64,000 nucleotides of DNA from Oscillospiraceae bacterium (GCA_009784445.1 WRBQ01000004.1:47421-111420); one strand, 5' to 3'; shown: positions 46,367 to 56,590, numbered from the stretch's first letter. A program made the numbers and translations. The notes: generated from the sequence alone by a model not told the origin.

Positions 46367-47376
46367 TAAACTTCATCGTCCCAGTTGTCGTCGGCTTCAA
46401 AGTCTTTGTTCATCACTTCACGCACAGCGGCAGCAAGGCCGTTTTGGTCAATGCCAGCGATGTTCATCAAGTCTTCGTGCAGACCAATGGTGCTGAAGCT
46501 ATCTTGCCAGCCAAGGCGCTTGACCGCACAGCCTTTGCCGTACTCAGCAACAACTTCGCACACAGCGCTGCCCAAACCGCCGTTGATGGTGTGGTCTTCT
46601 GCCACGATGATACGGCGCGTGTCGTCCACTGCTTTGCGAATGGCTTCCACGTCAAGTGGCTTGATAGTGTGCATGTTAATCACGCGCACGCTCAGGCCAT
46701 CGGCGTTTTTCAGGAAGTCTGCTGCCTGCGTGGCCGTGAACACACAGCTGCCGCAAGCGATGATGGTGATGTCGGTGCCTTCGCGCATGGTTTGCGCTTT
46801 GCCCAGCTCAAAGCCATAGTCGGTGCTGTCATATACCACCCTGTCAAAGCCACGGTTAATGCGGATATAGAACGGGCCGGGAGTTTCATAGGCCGCACGC
46901 ACGGCGTTCACGGTTTCCATGCCGTCGGCCGGGCAAACCAAAGTCATGTTGGGGAATGCACGTTGCAGCGCGAAGTCCACAATGGCGTGGTGCGTGCTGC
47001 CCGCTTGGCCAAACGAAGTGCCGCCGTGGGTGGCGATGATCTTCACGTTGGCGTTTTGGTAGCAAACATTGGCGTGCACTTGGTCTGCTGCACGCAGCGA
47101 GGTGAACACACTAAAGGCGCTCACAAAGGGCACCAAACCGGCTTTTGCCATGCCTGCTGCCATGCTGATGAGGTTTTGCTCAGCAATGCCCACGTTGAAG
47201 AAACGCTCGGGAAATTTATCGCCGAACATGCCGATTTTGGTTGATTTCGCCAAATCTGCGGTCAGTGCCACGATTTCGGGATGATGTTCGCCCAGCTCAC
47301 ACAGGGCTTTGCCGTAATATTCAGCGGTTGCCAATTTGGTTGAATCCGCTGCGGTAAAAGTCAATCCAGCTGCCAT
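46366..47376 (-). CDS. Transketolase-like C-terminal subunit
   Basis: YGKALCELGEHHPEIVALTADLAKSTKIGMFGDKFPERFFNVGIAEQNLISMAAGMAKAGLVPFVSAFSVF. Confidence 0.92.
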   Translation of the reverse strand: MAAGLTFTAADSTKLATAEYYGKALCELGEHHPEIVALTADLAKSTKIGMFGDKFPERFFNVGIAEQNLISMAAGMAKAGLVPFVSAFSVFTSLRAADQVHANVCYQNANVKIIATHGGTSFGQAGSTHHAIVDFALQRAFPNMTLVCPADGMETVNAVRAAYETPGPFYIRINRGFDRVVYDSTDYGFELGKAQTMREGTDITIIACGSCVFTATQAADFLKNADGLSVRVINMHTIKPLDVEAIRKAVDDTRRIIVAEDHTINGGLGSAVCEVVAEYGKGCAVKRLGWQDSFSTIGLHEDLMNIAGIDQNGLAAAVREVMNKDFEADDNWDDEV

Positions 47377-48246
47377 CTATTTGCCCTCCTTTTCTGCACG
47401 CGCCAAACGTGCTTGATGATATGCTTCCAATTCAGCCTTAGACTGTTCATACATATCTTCATTCATCGCGCCATAGTGCCACAGATAGTTATCTTCAATG
47501 TTGGCGATGCCTGCGCCTTTTTTGGTGTTGCACAAAATCAACACGGGTTTGTTGGTGGTGTTGGCTTTGGCAAATTCAATGGCGTCGTCAAGTTCGTTGA
47601 GGTTTTGGCCGTCAACTTCTTTCACAATGAAGCCAAAGGCGGTCCATTTGTCGGCCATGGGCTCAAGCGCCATGATATCTTCGGTGCGGCCGTCGATCAT
47701 GCAGTTGTTGCGGTCCACAAAGGTGATGAGATTAGTGCAGCCAAAATGCGAAGCAGCCATGGCAGCTTCCCACACTTGGCCTTCGTTGAGCTCGCCGTCG
47801 CCGGTCACACAATAAGTCAGCCAGTTTTTGTTTTGCACGCGGGCGGCCAATGCCGTGCCCACAGCGATGGAAATCCCGTGCCCCAAGCTGCCGGTGCTTG
47901 CGTCCACGCCGTCAACTTTGTTGCTGTCCAAGTGAATACCCATCTTGGAGTTGGTGAGATTGAAGGTTTTCAGCTGTTCAACGTCGTTGTAGCCACGGCT
48001 GATGAGCGCGGGTGCATAGGCGATGCCTGCATGCCCTTTGCTCAGGATGAAACGATCGCGATCTTCCCAGTTGGGGTCATCACTAAGATTGAGGTGCTTG
48101 TGATAGAGAATGGCCAGAATGTCCATGCAGCTCATGCCGCCGCCGATGTGCCCGCTGCCCGCCCAGTGGGTGGTGTCTAGGCACAGTGTGCGCAGCTCGT
48201 GAGCTTTTTTCTCAAGAGCTACCCATTCCTGTTTGGTTAGTGCCAT
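47377..48246 (-). CDS. Transketolase-like N-terminal subunit
   Basis: HWAGSGHIGGGMSCMDILAILYH, DRFILSKGHAGIAYAPAL, VTGDGELNEGQVWEAAMAA. Confidence 0.94.
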   Translation of the reverse strand: MALTKQEWVALEKKAHELRTLCLDTTHWAGSGHIGGGMSCMDILAILYHKHLNLSDDPNWEDRDRFILSKGHAGIAYAPALISRGYNDVEQLKTFNLTNSKMGIHLDSNKVDGVDASTGSLGHGISIAVGTALAARVQNKNWLTYCVTGDGELNEGQVWEAAMAASHFGCTNLITFVDRNNCMIDGRTEDIMALEPMADKWTAFGFIVKEVDGQNLNELDDAIEFAKANTTNKPVLILCNTKKGAGIANIEDNYLWHYGAMNEDMYEQSKAELEAYHQARLARAEKEGK

Positions 48247-48291
48247 GTTGGTCCTCCTAGATATGTTAGATTTTTTAGATTGTAAATTTAT

Positions 48292-48870
48292 TTAGATGAT
48301 TCGATTGTACAGCCAGTCAAAAGCATTGGCGAATATACCTAAAGTATTGATGAACATACTCACCGGCACGAAAACCACAGTAAAGAACAAGGCAATCATA
48401 AACCTAATCGGCCACTGCCACCAAGGATAATACACAAAGTTGTATGTCCACACTTCGCGCACAAAATCCCATGTGCGTGCCATTGCTGTAATGCGCACAG
48501 TCAGACTTCTCACGCTTGCGGTTTGGCCATCACCATCGGTATTAGTTACTACTGCATAAATTTCAACGCTATACGTCAGGTCCCAAGCGGGTGTCGTATA
48601 GGTCGCCGTGGCTCCATGGGCAAAAGGGAAACTCCTGTCGGCAAAAACCCGAAACCAAACAATGCTTAGCTCACCTTCCGCATCGGGTGGTAATTCTGCA
48701 GCAATATTTAAATCAACTGAATCACCCGGACGCACATTGAAAAAAGTACGTGGTTGCTGCGTGATAATCGGCGCGTTGGGACTAACTTGTGTTTGTTCGG
48801 CCGCAAACGCAGGCACAAACAGCACGAGCGCAAGCACCATGGCAAGAACAACGCTAAGCATTTTTTTCAT
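48292..48870 (-). CDS. Secreted hypothetical protein, Ig-like domain and C-terminal TM
   Basis: Signal peptide MKKMLSVVLAMVLALVLFVPAFAA; PIITQQPRTFFNVRPGDSVDLNI. Confidence 0.65.
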   Translation of the reverse strand: MKKMLSVVLAMVLALVLFVPAFAAEQTQVSPNAPIITQQPRTFFNVRPGDSVDLNIAAELPPDAEGELSIVWFRVFADRSFPFAHGATATYTTPAWDLTYSVEIYAVVTNTDGDGQTASVRSLTVRITAMARTWDFVREVWTYNFVYYPWWQWPIRFMIALFFTVVFVPVSMFINTLGIFANAFDWLYNRII

Positions 48871-48895
48871 AACGATTCTCCTTTTCAACTGTTAC

Positions 48896-49960
48896 TCACG
48901 GAATCAAGTATAAAAACCCACCATTGCGGCGCACAAGGGGCCACAAGTCGCTGCCCACACCAAACGGTCCACGCCCGGTGCGTGCAGTCACCACGCCAGT
49001 GTCGGGATAAATGGTGATCAACTGCCCCGCAAAACCCGTTGCCCGCACACTGCGGCCAGCAGAGCGCGTGTTTCCACCGCCCCACCAAAGCATGTTGTAG
49101 CGAATCAACCCGCCCAACACGGGATAGTTTTGCATGTTCACCAGCACGCCTTCTAGCATTTCATCCGGCAGCACTTGCACGCCGTCAATCAAACCGCCCT
49201 GCAGCATAAACACACCAAAGCGCAGCATGTCGTGTATGGTCATGTAGAGCCCCGCGCCGCCTTTGGGTCGGCCATCGGCGGTGAATAGACGTTGCTCAGT
49301 ATTGTACATCCCCAGTGGTTGCAACAGCATTTCTTGCAGTAATATGTAGTAACATTGCCCGGTGGCGCGTTCAATCACCGCCACGAGAATCTGCATGGCC
49401 GCCCCGCCGTCATAGCGAAAACCGGCGCCGGGCGCTGCACGCTGTGGGGTGAGAAACGCCGCCAAGCCGCTGTCTTGCTCGCAATTGATGAAGTCCAGCG
49501 ACCCACGCTGCAACAGCCACGGCAAGCCCGCTTGCATCGTCAGCAAATGATGCAACGTCATGTCGCGCTTGCTGGAGTTCACACACAAGCGTGCCTCGGG
49601 AAAGAAAGGATATATCAGCTGATGCATGCCATCAAATGTGCCATCATGCAGCAGCATGCCCACCATCACACCCAGTATAGATTTATTGATGGAGTTAACC
49701 GGGTGCATGGTGTCGGCATTGGTGCCATGGCGATATTCTTCATACACAATTTCGCCGTCGTACCACACCAGCAGACTAGTTTCCTGCGAACCCACAGTAA
49801 ATACCGTGCTCGCCAAAGCATAGTGTCCACGCAGTTCAGCTAGGTCTAGCCACTGCGGCAGATTGTCCACCAGCGGCTCTTGGGCCGAAAACAGCCCGCC
49901 CATCACCGACGTGACCGCAATGATCATGCTCATGAACACACCACCCAAAAAGCTTAGCAT
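48896..49960 (-). CDS. Serine hydrolase (beta-lactamase/PBP-like)
   Basis: NSINKSILGVMVGML (SxxK), RYDGGAAMQILVAVIERATGQ, LHHLLTMQAGLPWL. Confidence 0.88.
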   Translation of the reverse strand: MLSFLGGVFMSMIIAVTSVMGGLFSAQEPLVDNLPQWLDLAELRGHYALASTVFTVGSQETSLLVWYDGEIVYEEYRHGTNADTMHPVNSINKSILGVMVGMLLHDGTFDGMHQLIYPFFPEARLCVNSSKRDMTLHHLLTMQAGLPWLLQRGSLDFINCEQDSGLAAFLTPQRAAPGAGFRYDGGAAMQILVAVIERATGQCYYILLQEMLLQPLGMYNTEQRLFTADGRPKGGAGLYMTIHDMLRFGVFMLQGGLIDGVQVLPDEMLEGVLVNMQNYPVLGGLIRYNMLWWGGGNTRSAGRSVRATGFAGQLITIYPDTGVVTARTGRGPFGVGSDLWPLVRRNGGFLYLIP

Positions 49961-49980
49961 GACTTTCCTCTTTCGTGGCA

Positions 49981-50006
49981 GGGGCTAGAGCGTAAACTCT
50001 AGCCCC
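49981..50006 (-). terminator. Hairpin downstream of the aminotransferase gene
   Basis: GGGGCTAGAGCGTAAACTCTAGCCCC. Confidence 0.5.
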
Positions 50007-50020
50007 GTCTATGTTAGTGA

Positions 50021-51286
50021 TTAGTTGCTGTATTGCAGCTGCGGGTTGTTCTTGCGCACAATTTTGAAGGCTTCATCAGCCACTTCGGCGGTCACTTTGA
50101 TGTCGTCATCACTGAGCGCGGCGCAGGTGAAGTGGTTGTGGTGCCCGGTGAGGAACACGCCGCGAATCATCATTTCGGCAATCCATTGTTGGTGCGCGAA
50201 CATGTTCTCATCGTTGGCAATGCGGAAATAGAACAACTGCGGCTCACCGCTGATGACTAGGTCAAAGCCATTGTTTTTGGCGGCGGCGTCAAAGGCGTTG
50301 CACAACTTGGTGCTGTTGTCTTTAAGCACCTTGACGATGTCGATTTTCTTCATTTTTTCAATGGCCGCAATGCCCGCTGCAAAGGGCACCGAGCTTTGCC
50401 AGTAGCTGCCCGTGAAACTCAAGGAACTGATGGCAGGCTTAAATTCATCTTTGCCGCAAACTGCGCTCACCGGCCAGCCGTTGGCCAATGCTTTGCAGAA
50501 GCAGATGATGTCTGCCTCAAAGCCGTAGTAGTGGTCGCTACCAGCCATGTCAAGGCGGAAGCCGCAGCGCACGTCGTCCAAAATCAGCACGATGCCGTGC
50601 TTGGTACACAGTTCGCGCACTTTTTGCCAATAGCCTGCTTCCGGCAGCACGTTGTCTTTGAAGATACCGTGCATGTAGGGCGTGCCGATGAAGGCAGCGA
50701 TTTCGCCTTCATTTTCTGCCAAGACTTTTTCCAGCGCAGGAATATCGTTGAAGGGAATATACAGGTTACCGGCCACATCGCCGGGTTGAATACCGGGATA
50801 GTCAATTTTTTGCGTCCACATGCCCACGCCGTGATAAAAGCCGTTAACAAAGATAACTTTTGATTTGCGGGTGTGATGGCGTGCGGTGAGAATCGCGCCG
50901 GTGGTGGCGTCGCCGCCGTTTTTGCAAAAGAATGCCCAGTCGGCACTTTTCACGGTGTCGGTCAGCAGTTCGGCGTATTCAATAATCTTATGGGTGGGGG
51001 TCGTCAAGCAGTCGCCCACGCCCATTTGCTTGATGGCGGCGTTGTTCACGTCTTCATCGCAGTAGCCCAGAATGTTCACGCCAAAGCCGCACATGTAGTC
51101 GATAAACTTGTTGCCGTCCACATCCCACATATAGGTGCCTTGGGCTTTTGCGCTTACGAGGGGCCAGTTTTCCACGGGAATAAAGTTGCCGTGCGCAGGG
51201 CCTTTATGGCCATAAATGCCGCTGGGAATCACTTTCAGCGCACGTTGGAACCACTCTTGTGATTTTGGGTAGGTGTATGTTTGCAT
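50021..51286 (-). CDS. Class III PLP aminotransferase (glutamate-1-semialdehyde aminomutase-like)
   Basis: GTYMWDVDGNKFIDYMCGFGVNILGY, FCKNGGDATTGAI, LILDDVRCGFRLD, FCKALANGWPVSAVCG. Confidence 0.9.
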   Translation of the reverse strand: MQTYTYPKSQEWFQRALKVIPSGIYGHKGPAHGNFIPVENWPLVSAKAQGTYMWDVDGNKFIDYMCGFGVNILGYCDEDVNNAAIKQMGVGDCLTTPTHKIIEYAELLTDTVKSADWAFFCKNGGDATTGAILTARHHTRKSKVIFVNGFYHGVGMWTQKIDYPGIQPGDVAGNLYIPFNDIPALEKVLAENEGEIAAFIGTPYMHGIFKDNVLPEAGYWQKVRELCTKHGIVLILDDVRCGFRLDMAGSDHYYGFEADIICFCKALANGWPVSAVCGKDEFKPAISSLSFTGSYWQSSVPFAAGIAAIEKMKKIDIVKVLKDNSTKLCNAFDAAAKNNGFDLVISGEPQLFYFRIANDENMFAHQQWIAEMMIRGVFLTGHHNHFTCAALSDDDIKVTAEVADEAFKIVRKNNPQLQYSN

Positions 51287-51328
51287 AGGAATTCTCCTTT
51301 AATATGTTTTTGAATGGAGTGTTGAACC

Positions 51329-52099
51329 TTACGCTGCCAAGTATAGCGGCACGCGATCCAGAATACGGTTGACGTTATCGAGCATGTTGATTTTGCCGCC
51401 CATGATAATTTGGCCTTGACCAATGCAGCTCATTGCGTTCACTTTGCCGTCAAACAAAGCACGGGCAAGCTCAAGGGATTCAAATTCCATGATTGCGCTG
51501 GGGGTTTCGGGGCGTTGTTTGATGGTGGTGAGGAAATGATCCTTCACGCGAATGGTCACACCAAGGTCGCCTTTAATCGAAATTTGCACGTCGCCGTCGG
51601 TAATATACTTGGCGCTAAATTTCCCAACGGGATCATAGTCGCCAATTTGGCTAATTGCCACGCCGATGACATTGAGCATCAGTTTGGTGCTAATGGTTGA
51701 AATAACGGGATCAGCTAGGTCTTCTTCTGTTGCACGCAGGAATTTCTCCAGCCGTCCGGTGAGTTTTGTGAAGTCATTGAGCATGAATTTCAGTGCCGCA
51801 ACGCCGCCGCCTTTTGGCACGGGCGTGGGGTTGGCTTTGCCGCCCACCACTTGGTTAAATTGCGCGCAGCTGGACACTTTCATCTTCAGGTTGTGCTTGG
51901 GCAGAATGCCCGTGTCTAGACGCATGCGGCCTTTGGCAAAGGTCATGGTGGCCTTGGGGCCGCCCGCCACATCCCAGGCGATAACTAGGGGCTTTTCGTT
52001 GGCCACCATTGCGCTGGCCTCGGGGTCAAGCTCGCAGAGATTTTCCAGCGCGCCAATGATGGCATGCATGTTGATATACGCCAAAGTTTTCTGATCCAT
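51329..52099 (-). CDS. SCP2-like domain protein, paralog 2
   Basis: IMEFESLELARALFDGKVNAMSCIGQGQIIMGGKINMLDNVNRILDRV. Confidence 0.65.
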   Translation of the reverse strand: MDQKTLAYINMHAIIGALENLCELDPEASAMVANEKPLVIAWDVAGGPKATMTFAKGRMRLDTGILPKHNLKMKVSSCAQFNQVVGGKANPTPVPKGGGVAALKFMLNDFTKLTGRLEKFLRATEEDLADPVISTISTKLMLNVIGVAISQIGDYDPVGKFSAKYITDGDVQISIKGDLGVTIRVKDHFLTTIKQRPETPSAIMEFESLELARALFDGKVNAMSCIGQGQIIMGGKINMLDNVNRILDRVPLYLAA

Positions 52100-52217
52100 G
52101 GGATATCCTCCTAATTTTCTTATTATATATAGTGTAACAGAAAGGGCGAGGCTTGTCAATTGATTTTGGCGAAATCATGCGAAAATTTTGCACATATTTT
52201 GCACATATAAAAATAGC

Positions 52218-52237
52218 GGGCGGATTTACATCCGCCC
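52218..52237 (-). terminator. Terminator of the germination-protein gene
   Basis: Minus strand GGGCGGATGTAAATCCGCCCGCTATTTTTA. Confidence 0.65.
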
Positions 52238-52260
52238 CCACAAAAATCACGTGTCATCCC

Positions 52261-53673
52261 TCACGAGTTGTCATGCTTAATCGGCACACGAAAGAACAGG
52301 CGCCCCAGCGCGCGGCCATTGAACGGAATCAGCGGATACCAATAACTTGTGCCGCTGACGGTTTTGGTGACGCTGATGAGTAGTAGCATAATGGCCATGC
52401 CCGCCACAAAGCCCCAAAAGCTGAACAACCACACCAGCACCAAGGTAATCATGCGCACAAAGGTAAGTGCGTAGCCAAGCTCGTGGCTGGGCTGCGCAAA
52501 GTTGCCCAGTGCCACAAAACCCATCATCAGCACGGTTTCGGGAATCAACAGCTCACTGATGACAGCGACCTCGCCCAGCAGCAGCGCGCCCACAATGCCA
52601 AACGAACCAATCAGTGCCGCCGGTGTGTTCAGCGAGGCCATGCGTAGCGCAGCAAGCACAATCTCAATCACCACAAGCTGTGCAAACACGGGGATTGTCG
52701 GCGTTTCCTCCAACGCAAGAAAACTCAGGAACTCCGGCAGACGGTCGTTGTACTTCACGGCCATCATCCACAGCGGTGTGAGCACCGTCATCAGCACGGT
52801 AATCAACAATCGAAGCCAGCGCAAATACACACCAGTAACAGGCAAAAAGCTATAGTCATTGGTGTCCTGCAAAAAGTCAAAAATGCCAGTGGGCAAAATC
52901 ATCGCAGCGGGCGAATTGTCCATCATCAGGATGATTTGCCCTTCAGCCACACAGGCAGCCGCGGTGTCGGGCCGTTCGGTGTAACGCGCCCGCGGAAAGG
53001 GATTCCACCATTGCTTGCGGGTAAGGCATTCAGTCAGGCTTTCCACGCCCATGGTCAGCGTGTTGATGCCAATGCCGTTGAGCCTAGCACGCAGTTTCTC
53101 CACGAGCTTTTGGTCTGCCTTGCCCTGCATATAACACAGCACTACGTCACTGCGTGAACTACGACCCACACGAACCGCTTCCATGGTCAACGCAGGGTCA
53201 CGCAGGTGGCGGCGAAGCAGCGCGGTGTTCACCACTAGGGTTTCCACAAAGCCCTCACGCGGGCCGCGCAGCACGCGGTCGTTTTCGGGCTCCATCACGG
53301 GGCGAGCTGGATGGCTGCGCACGTCAATCACAACGCCCTCGTCAAAGCCCTCCACAATCAAGCCCACGCAGCCCGACAGCACCCACACAGCGAAATCCCG
53401 TTCATTGTCCACTAGGTCAACTTCGCCATAGGGCACGGTTTTGTCGGCTAGCTCACGGGTGGTTTTCAGCTCGTTTAACTGCGCTTCTTCCAGCTTGAAC
53501 AACGTTTCCACGATTTTATTTACCACGTTGTCTTCGTTCATGCCGTCGATGGTATACATGCGCGCCTGGCGGCCTCCAAACTCCAGCGTGCGCGGCAAAA
53601 TATCAAAACTGTTGTCAATGCGCAGCGTTTGGTCAAGCAGTGCCACGTTGCGCGAGTGATCTTGTGTAAGCAT
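52261..53673 (-). CDS. Spore germination protein, GerAA/SpoVAF family
   Basis: SDVVLCYMQGKADQKLVEKLRARL, GRQARMYTIDGMNEDNVV, multi-TM C-terminal half. Confidence 0.93.
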   Translation of the reverse strand: MLTQDHSRNVALLDQTLRIDNSFDILPRTLEFGGRQARMYTIDGMNEDNVVNKIVETLFKLEEAQLNELKTTRELADKTVPYGEVDLVDNERDFAVWVLSGCVGLIVEGFDEGVVIDVRSHPARPVMEPENDRVLRGPREGFVETLVVNTALLRRHLRDPALTMEAVRVGRSSRSDVVLCYMQGKADQKLVEKLRARLNGIGINTLTMGVESLTECLTRKQWWNPFPRARYTERPDTAAACVAEGQIILMMDNSPAAMILPTGIFDFLQDTNDYSFLPVTGVYLRWLRLLITVLMTVLTPLWMMAVKYNDRLPEFLSFLALEETPTIPVFAQLVVIEIVLAALRMASLNTPAALIGSFGIVGALLLGEVAVISELLIPETVLMMGFVALGNFAQPSHELGYALTFVRMITLVLVWLFSFWGFVAGMAIMLLLISVTKTVSGTSYWYPLIPFNGRALGRLFFRVPIKHDNS

Positions 53674-53791
53674 AAAATCCCCTCCTCCCGCTTAGTATGG
53701 GATAGGAAAGAGAAAACATGCAAAAAATGCTTGTAATCGCACACATCGTGTGTTATTATAGTAACAACAATTATGAGATGGGGGATTTCAC

Positions 53792-54484
53792 ATGTACGAG
53801 CAAAACCAAACTTACACTAGGCTTTCGCGCGCGCAAATCAAAGCCAATTCCAAACAGGCCATGGGTCAACAACGCGGCATCACCATCGGCATCACCGCAC
53901 TGTATATGCTCATTGCAGGGGCAGGATCCATTTTCGCGGGCATTCCCATGCTTGGCGCAATCATCGTCATGGCCTTGCCATGGTTTATCACCATGCCCCT
54001 CGCAGTGGGAATGTCGGGTTCGTTCCTGAATGTTTACGGCGGCCAACAAATCGGCGTTGGTGATATGTTCACCACCACTTTCACCGTCAACTACATTCGC
54101 AAAGTGGGCGGCATGGCGTGGATGGCCCTTTGGGTTACGCTGTGGTCGCTGCTGTTTGTCATTCCGGGCATCATCAAAGCCATCGCTTATTCGATGACCG
54201 GCTACATCTTGGCAGCACATCCCAATGTCACCGCCACCGACGCACTCAAGCTTTCCATGCGCATGACCCAAGGCCACAAAGGCGAGCTGTTCATGTTCTA
54301 TCTCAGCTTTATTGGCTGGCTACTGCTGAGCGGACTGACCTTCGGCATTCTGTATATCGTGCATGTGGGTCCCTACATGCAAACGGCCATGGCAGGCTAC
54401 TTCGTTGAACTGCGCAACCGCGCCGTTGCCTCCGGTGCAATCCAACCGCACGAGCTTGACCCACAATCGGTTGCAGCACAATAA
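53792..54484 (+). CDS. DUF975-like membrane protein
   Basis: TRLSRAQIKANSKQAM..., multi-TM, YSMTGYILAAHPNVTATDALKLSMRMTQGHKGELF. Confidence 0.85.
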   Translation: MYEQNQTYTRLSRAQIKANSKQAMGQQRGITIGITALYMLIAGAGSIFAGIPMLGAIIVMALPWFITMPLAVGMSGSFLNVYGGQQIGVGDMFTTTFTVNYIRKVGGMAWMALWVTLWSLLFVIPGIIKAIAYSMTGYILAAHPNVTATDALKLSMRMTQGHKGELFMFYLSFIGWLLLSGLTFGILYIVHVGPYMQTAMAGYFVELRNRAVASGAIQPHELDPQSVAAQ

Positions 54485-54489
54485 CAACA

Positions 54490-54522
54490 CAAAAAGCCCC
54501 CTGTGAAGGGGGTTCTTTTTTA
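54490..54522. terminator. Bidirectional terminator between convergent genes
   Basis: AAAAAGCCCCCTGTGAAGGGGGTTCTTTTT. Confidence 0.8.
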
Positions 54523-55695
54523 TGCGATGTTGCGGCGCGCAAGAAAATTGGAACATACCAGCCAGATGATGCAAATCACCGCCAGAGGCAAAAAGCCTGC
54601 AAAAATCGACCATTGCGTGCTCACCCAGCCAAACAACAAACCCACCAGCATGGAAAGAATCTGCAAGCCCAGCGACGCAAAAGATTCCACCGTGGCTCGA
54701 ATGCTGCTGTCGGTTTCATGGTGCAGATAACCCAGCACAAGAGGTTCGGTAATCCCCGCAGCAAAGGAAATCACCGCAATCGGAATAACCGCCCACACGC
54801 TACGCACTACAAACAGCGCTAGATAACCTGCAATGTTCAGCACAAAAATAGCATTGAGCACGCTGCGGTAGCGCAAGCGCTGCTTAAGCTTGTGTGCCAG
54901 CAAATTACCGGGTATTCGGCTGGCCACCAGCACGGCACCCACAATGCCGAAAAACACCACCGGCAGCTCTGCGCCATATAAAATCAATTGATAGAACTCG
55001 TCCATTTGCGTCAAGGCCGCGCCAAGCACCATGCCAGACACGCAAAGCATCAGCACAACCGGTTTTTGGCGCAACAGCACCAAGGCCTGCTTTGCTTGCT
55101 TCACTGCGCCAAGCACTTCGCTTTCGCTTTTGGTCACCAGCGGCGGTTCTTTCAGCCCAAGCGAAAGCACTGCCGCAATCATCATGCTAACAAACGAGAT
55201 ATAGTAGTTGAGCGAAAAGCCCAACTGCGCCGCCAATACGCCGCCAAACAACATCGCAATCATAGAACCTGCGAGATCCAGTGCGTTCACGTTGCCCAGC
55301 AGTTTTTCAAAGCCATCTTGCTTTTGCTCGGCCAGCAGGGAATCATACAACAGCGCATTTTGGCTGCCATTATACAGCGCGTCACCAATGCCCGCCGAAA
55401 CCATTGCCAAAGCGAACATGCCAAAGCTGCGAGCAAACACAGTGAATATGAACTCACCTGCCGCAAATGCGTAGCCCAGAAAAATCATTGGCTTGCGCCC
55501 AATGCGGTCAGCCAGAATGCCACCGGGCACGTCCAGCAAAATCACGGTGAGCGAATAAATCACGCCACAAAGCACCATCATCTGCACAGTCATGCCTTGT
55601 GCCTGCCAAAACAGTCGCTCAATTACATAGGCTGGCAACAGCGCCCGCATGAAGCTAATGACATACTGCAATTTAATATTACTCGAATAACCCAT
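54520..55695 (-). CDS. MFS transporter
   Basis: DVPGGILADRIGRKPMIFLGY, 12 TM-like pattern. Confidence 0.92.
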   Translation of the reverse strand: MGYSSNIKLQYVISFMRALLPAYVIERLFWQAQGMTVQMMVLCGVIYSLTVILLDVPGGILADRIGRKPMIFLGYAFAAGEFIFTVFARSFGMFALAMVSAGIGDALYNGSQNALLYDSLLAEQKQDGFEKLLGNVNALDLAGSMIAMLFGGVLAAQLGFSLNYYISFVSMMIAAVLSLGLKEPPLVTKSESEVLGAVKQAKQALVLLRQKPVVLMLCVSGMVLGAALTQMDEFYQLILYGAELPVVFFGIVGAVLVASRIPGNLLAHKLKQRLRYRSVLNAIFVLNIAGYLALFVVRSVWAVIPIAVISFAAGITEPLVLGYLHHETDSSIRATVESFASLGLQILSMLVGLLFGWVSTQWSIFAGFLPLAVICIIWLVCSNFLARRNIA

Positions 55696-55820
55696 TCTAT
55701 TTTCCTTTCAAATTTCGATCAATTTCAAGAAAAATAGAATAGGTGGCGCACGTATTCGGTTGTGCCTTCGGGCTTAACAGGGGGGACGAATATTGTTCAT
55801 CAGAGTATTCCTCATTTTAT

Positions 55821-56513
55821 TTACTGCTCAGTCGCAAATTTGTAGCCCACGCTCCACACAGTTTGCAGGCTCCACTGGTCGCTCACACCCTCAAGTTTTT
55901 CGCGCAGGCGCTTCACGTGCACGTCAATGGTGCGGCTGTCGCCATAGTAGTCAAAGCCCCACACCTCATCAAGGAGTTGTGTGCGGGTGAACACGCGATT
56001 GGGGTTGGCAGCTAGGTAATACAGCAGCTCCATTTCCTTGGGCGGAGCGTCCACTTTTTTGCCGTCGATGCGCAGTTCATAATTCGTCAGATTCACGCTG
56101 AGTTTTTCAAAGCGCACTTCTTTTATCGCAGGCTCAGCAGCAGAGCTTTCGCCCGTGCGGCGCAGCACAGCTTTCACACGCGCAACAATTTCCTTGGCAT
56201 CAAAAGGCTTGGTCACGTAGTCATCCGCGCCAAGTTCAAGGCCCAGCACTTTGTCAAACACCTCACCTTTGGCGGTGAGCATGATGATCGGCACAGCGGA
56301 GCTTTTGCGGATTTCGCGGCACACATCGTGGCCGCTCATTTCGGGCAGCATGATGTCTAGCAGCACCAGCGCGGGGCTGTGCTTGGCAAAAGCCTCCACG
56401 GCCGCGCGGCCATCGTGCGCCAGCACAGGCGTGTAGCCCTCTTTCTCCAAGTAAATACGCAGCAGTTCACAGATGTTCATGTCGTCATCAACGACCAATA
56501 TTTTTGTGGACAT
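55821..56513 (-). CDS. OmpR-family response regulator
   Basis: KILVVDDDMNICELLRIYLEKEGY, LVLLDIMLPEMSG, YVTKPFDAKE, winged helix GDSRTIDVHVKRLREKL. Confidence 0.95.
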   Translation of the reverse strand: MSTKILVVDDDMNICELLRIYLEKEGYTPVLAHDGRAAVEAFAKHSPALVLLDIMLPEMSGHDVCREIRKSSAVPIIMLTAKGEVFDKVLGLELGADDYVTKPFDAKEIVARVKAVLRRTGESSAAEPAIKEVRFEKLSVNLTNYELRIDGKKVDAPPKEMELLYYLAANPNRVFTRTQLLDEVWGFDYYGDSRTIDVHVKRLREKLEGVSDQWSLQTVWSVGYKFATEQ

Positions 56514-56543
56514 AGCACGCCCTCCTTATAGATATTTCCTCTT

Positions 56544-56590
56544 AGGCGCCCCTGGGGGAGCTGGCGCGTCGCAGCGTGCCTGAGGGGGTT
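56544..56590. repeat. Palindromic intergenic repeat of the type common in Clostridia
   Basis: AGGCGCCCCTGGGGGAGCTGGCGCGTCGCAGCGTGCCTGAGGGGGTT: two consecutive stems. Confidence 0.6.

Noticed and set aside
47413-48180. 255-aa plus-strand ORF over transketolase N
   Set aside because: Antisense of a well-conserved enzyme; no recognizable motifs.
54988-55737. 249-aa plus-strand ORF over the MFS gene
   Set aside because: Composition (H/Q/K-rich) is typical of antisense frames over a real gene; MFS frame is clearly coding.
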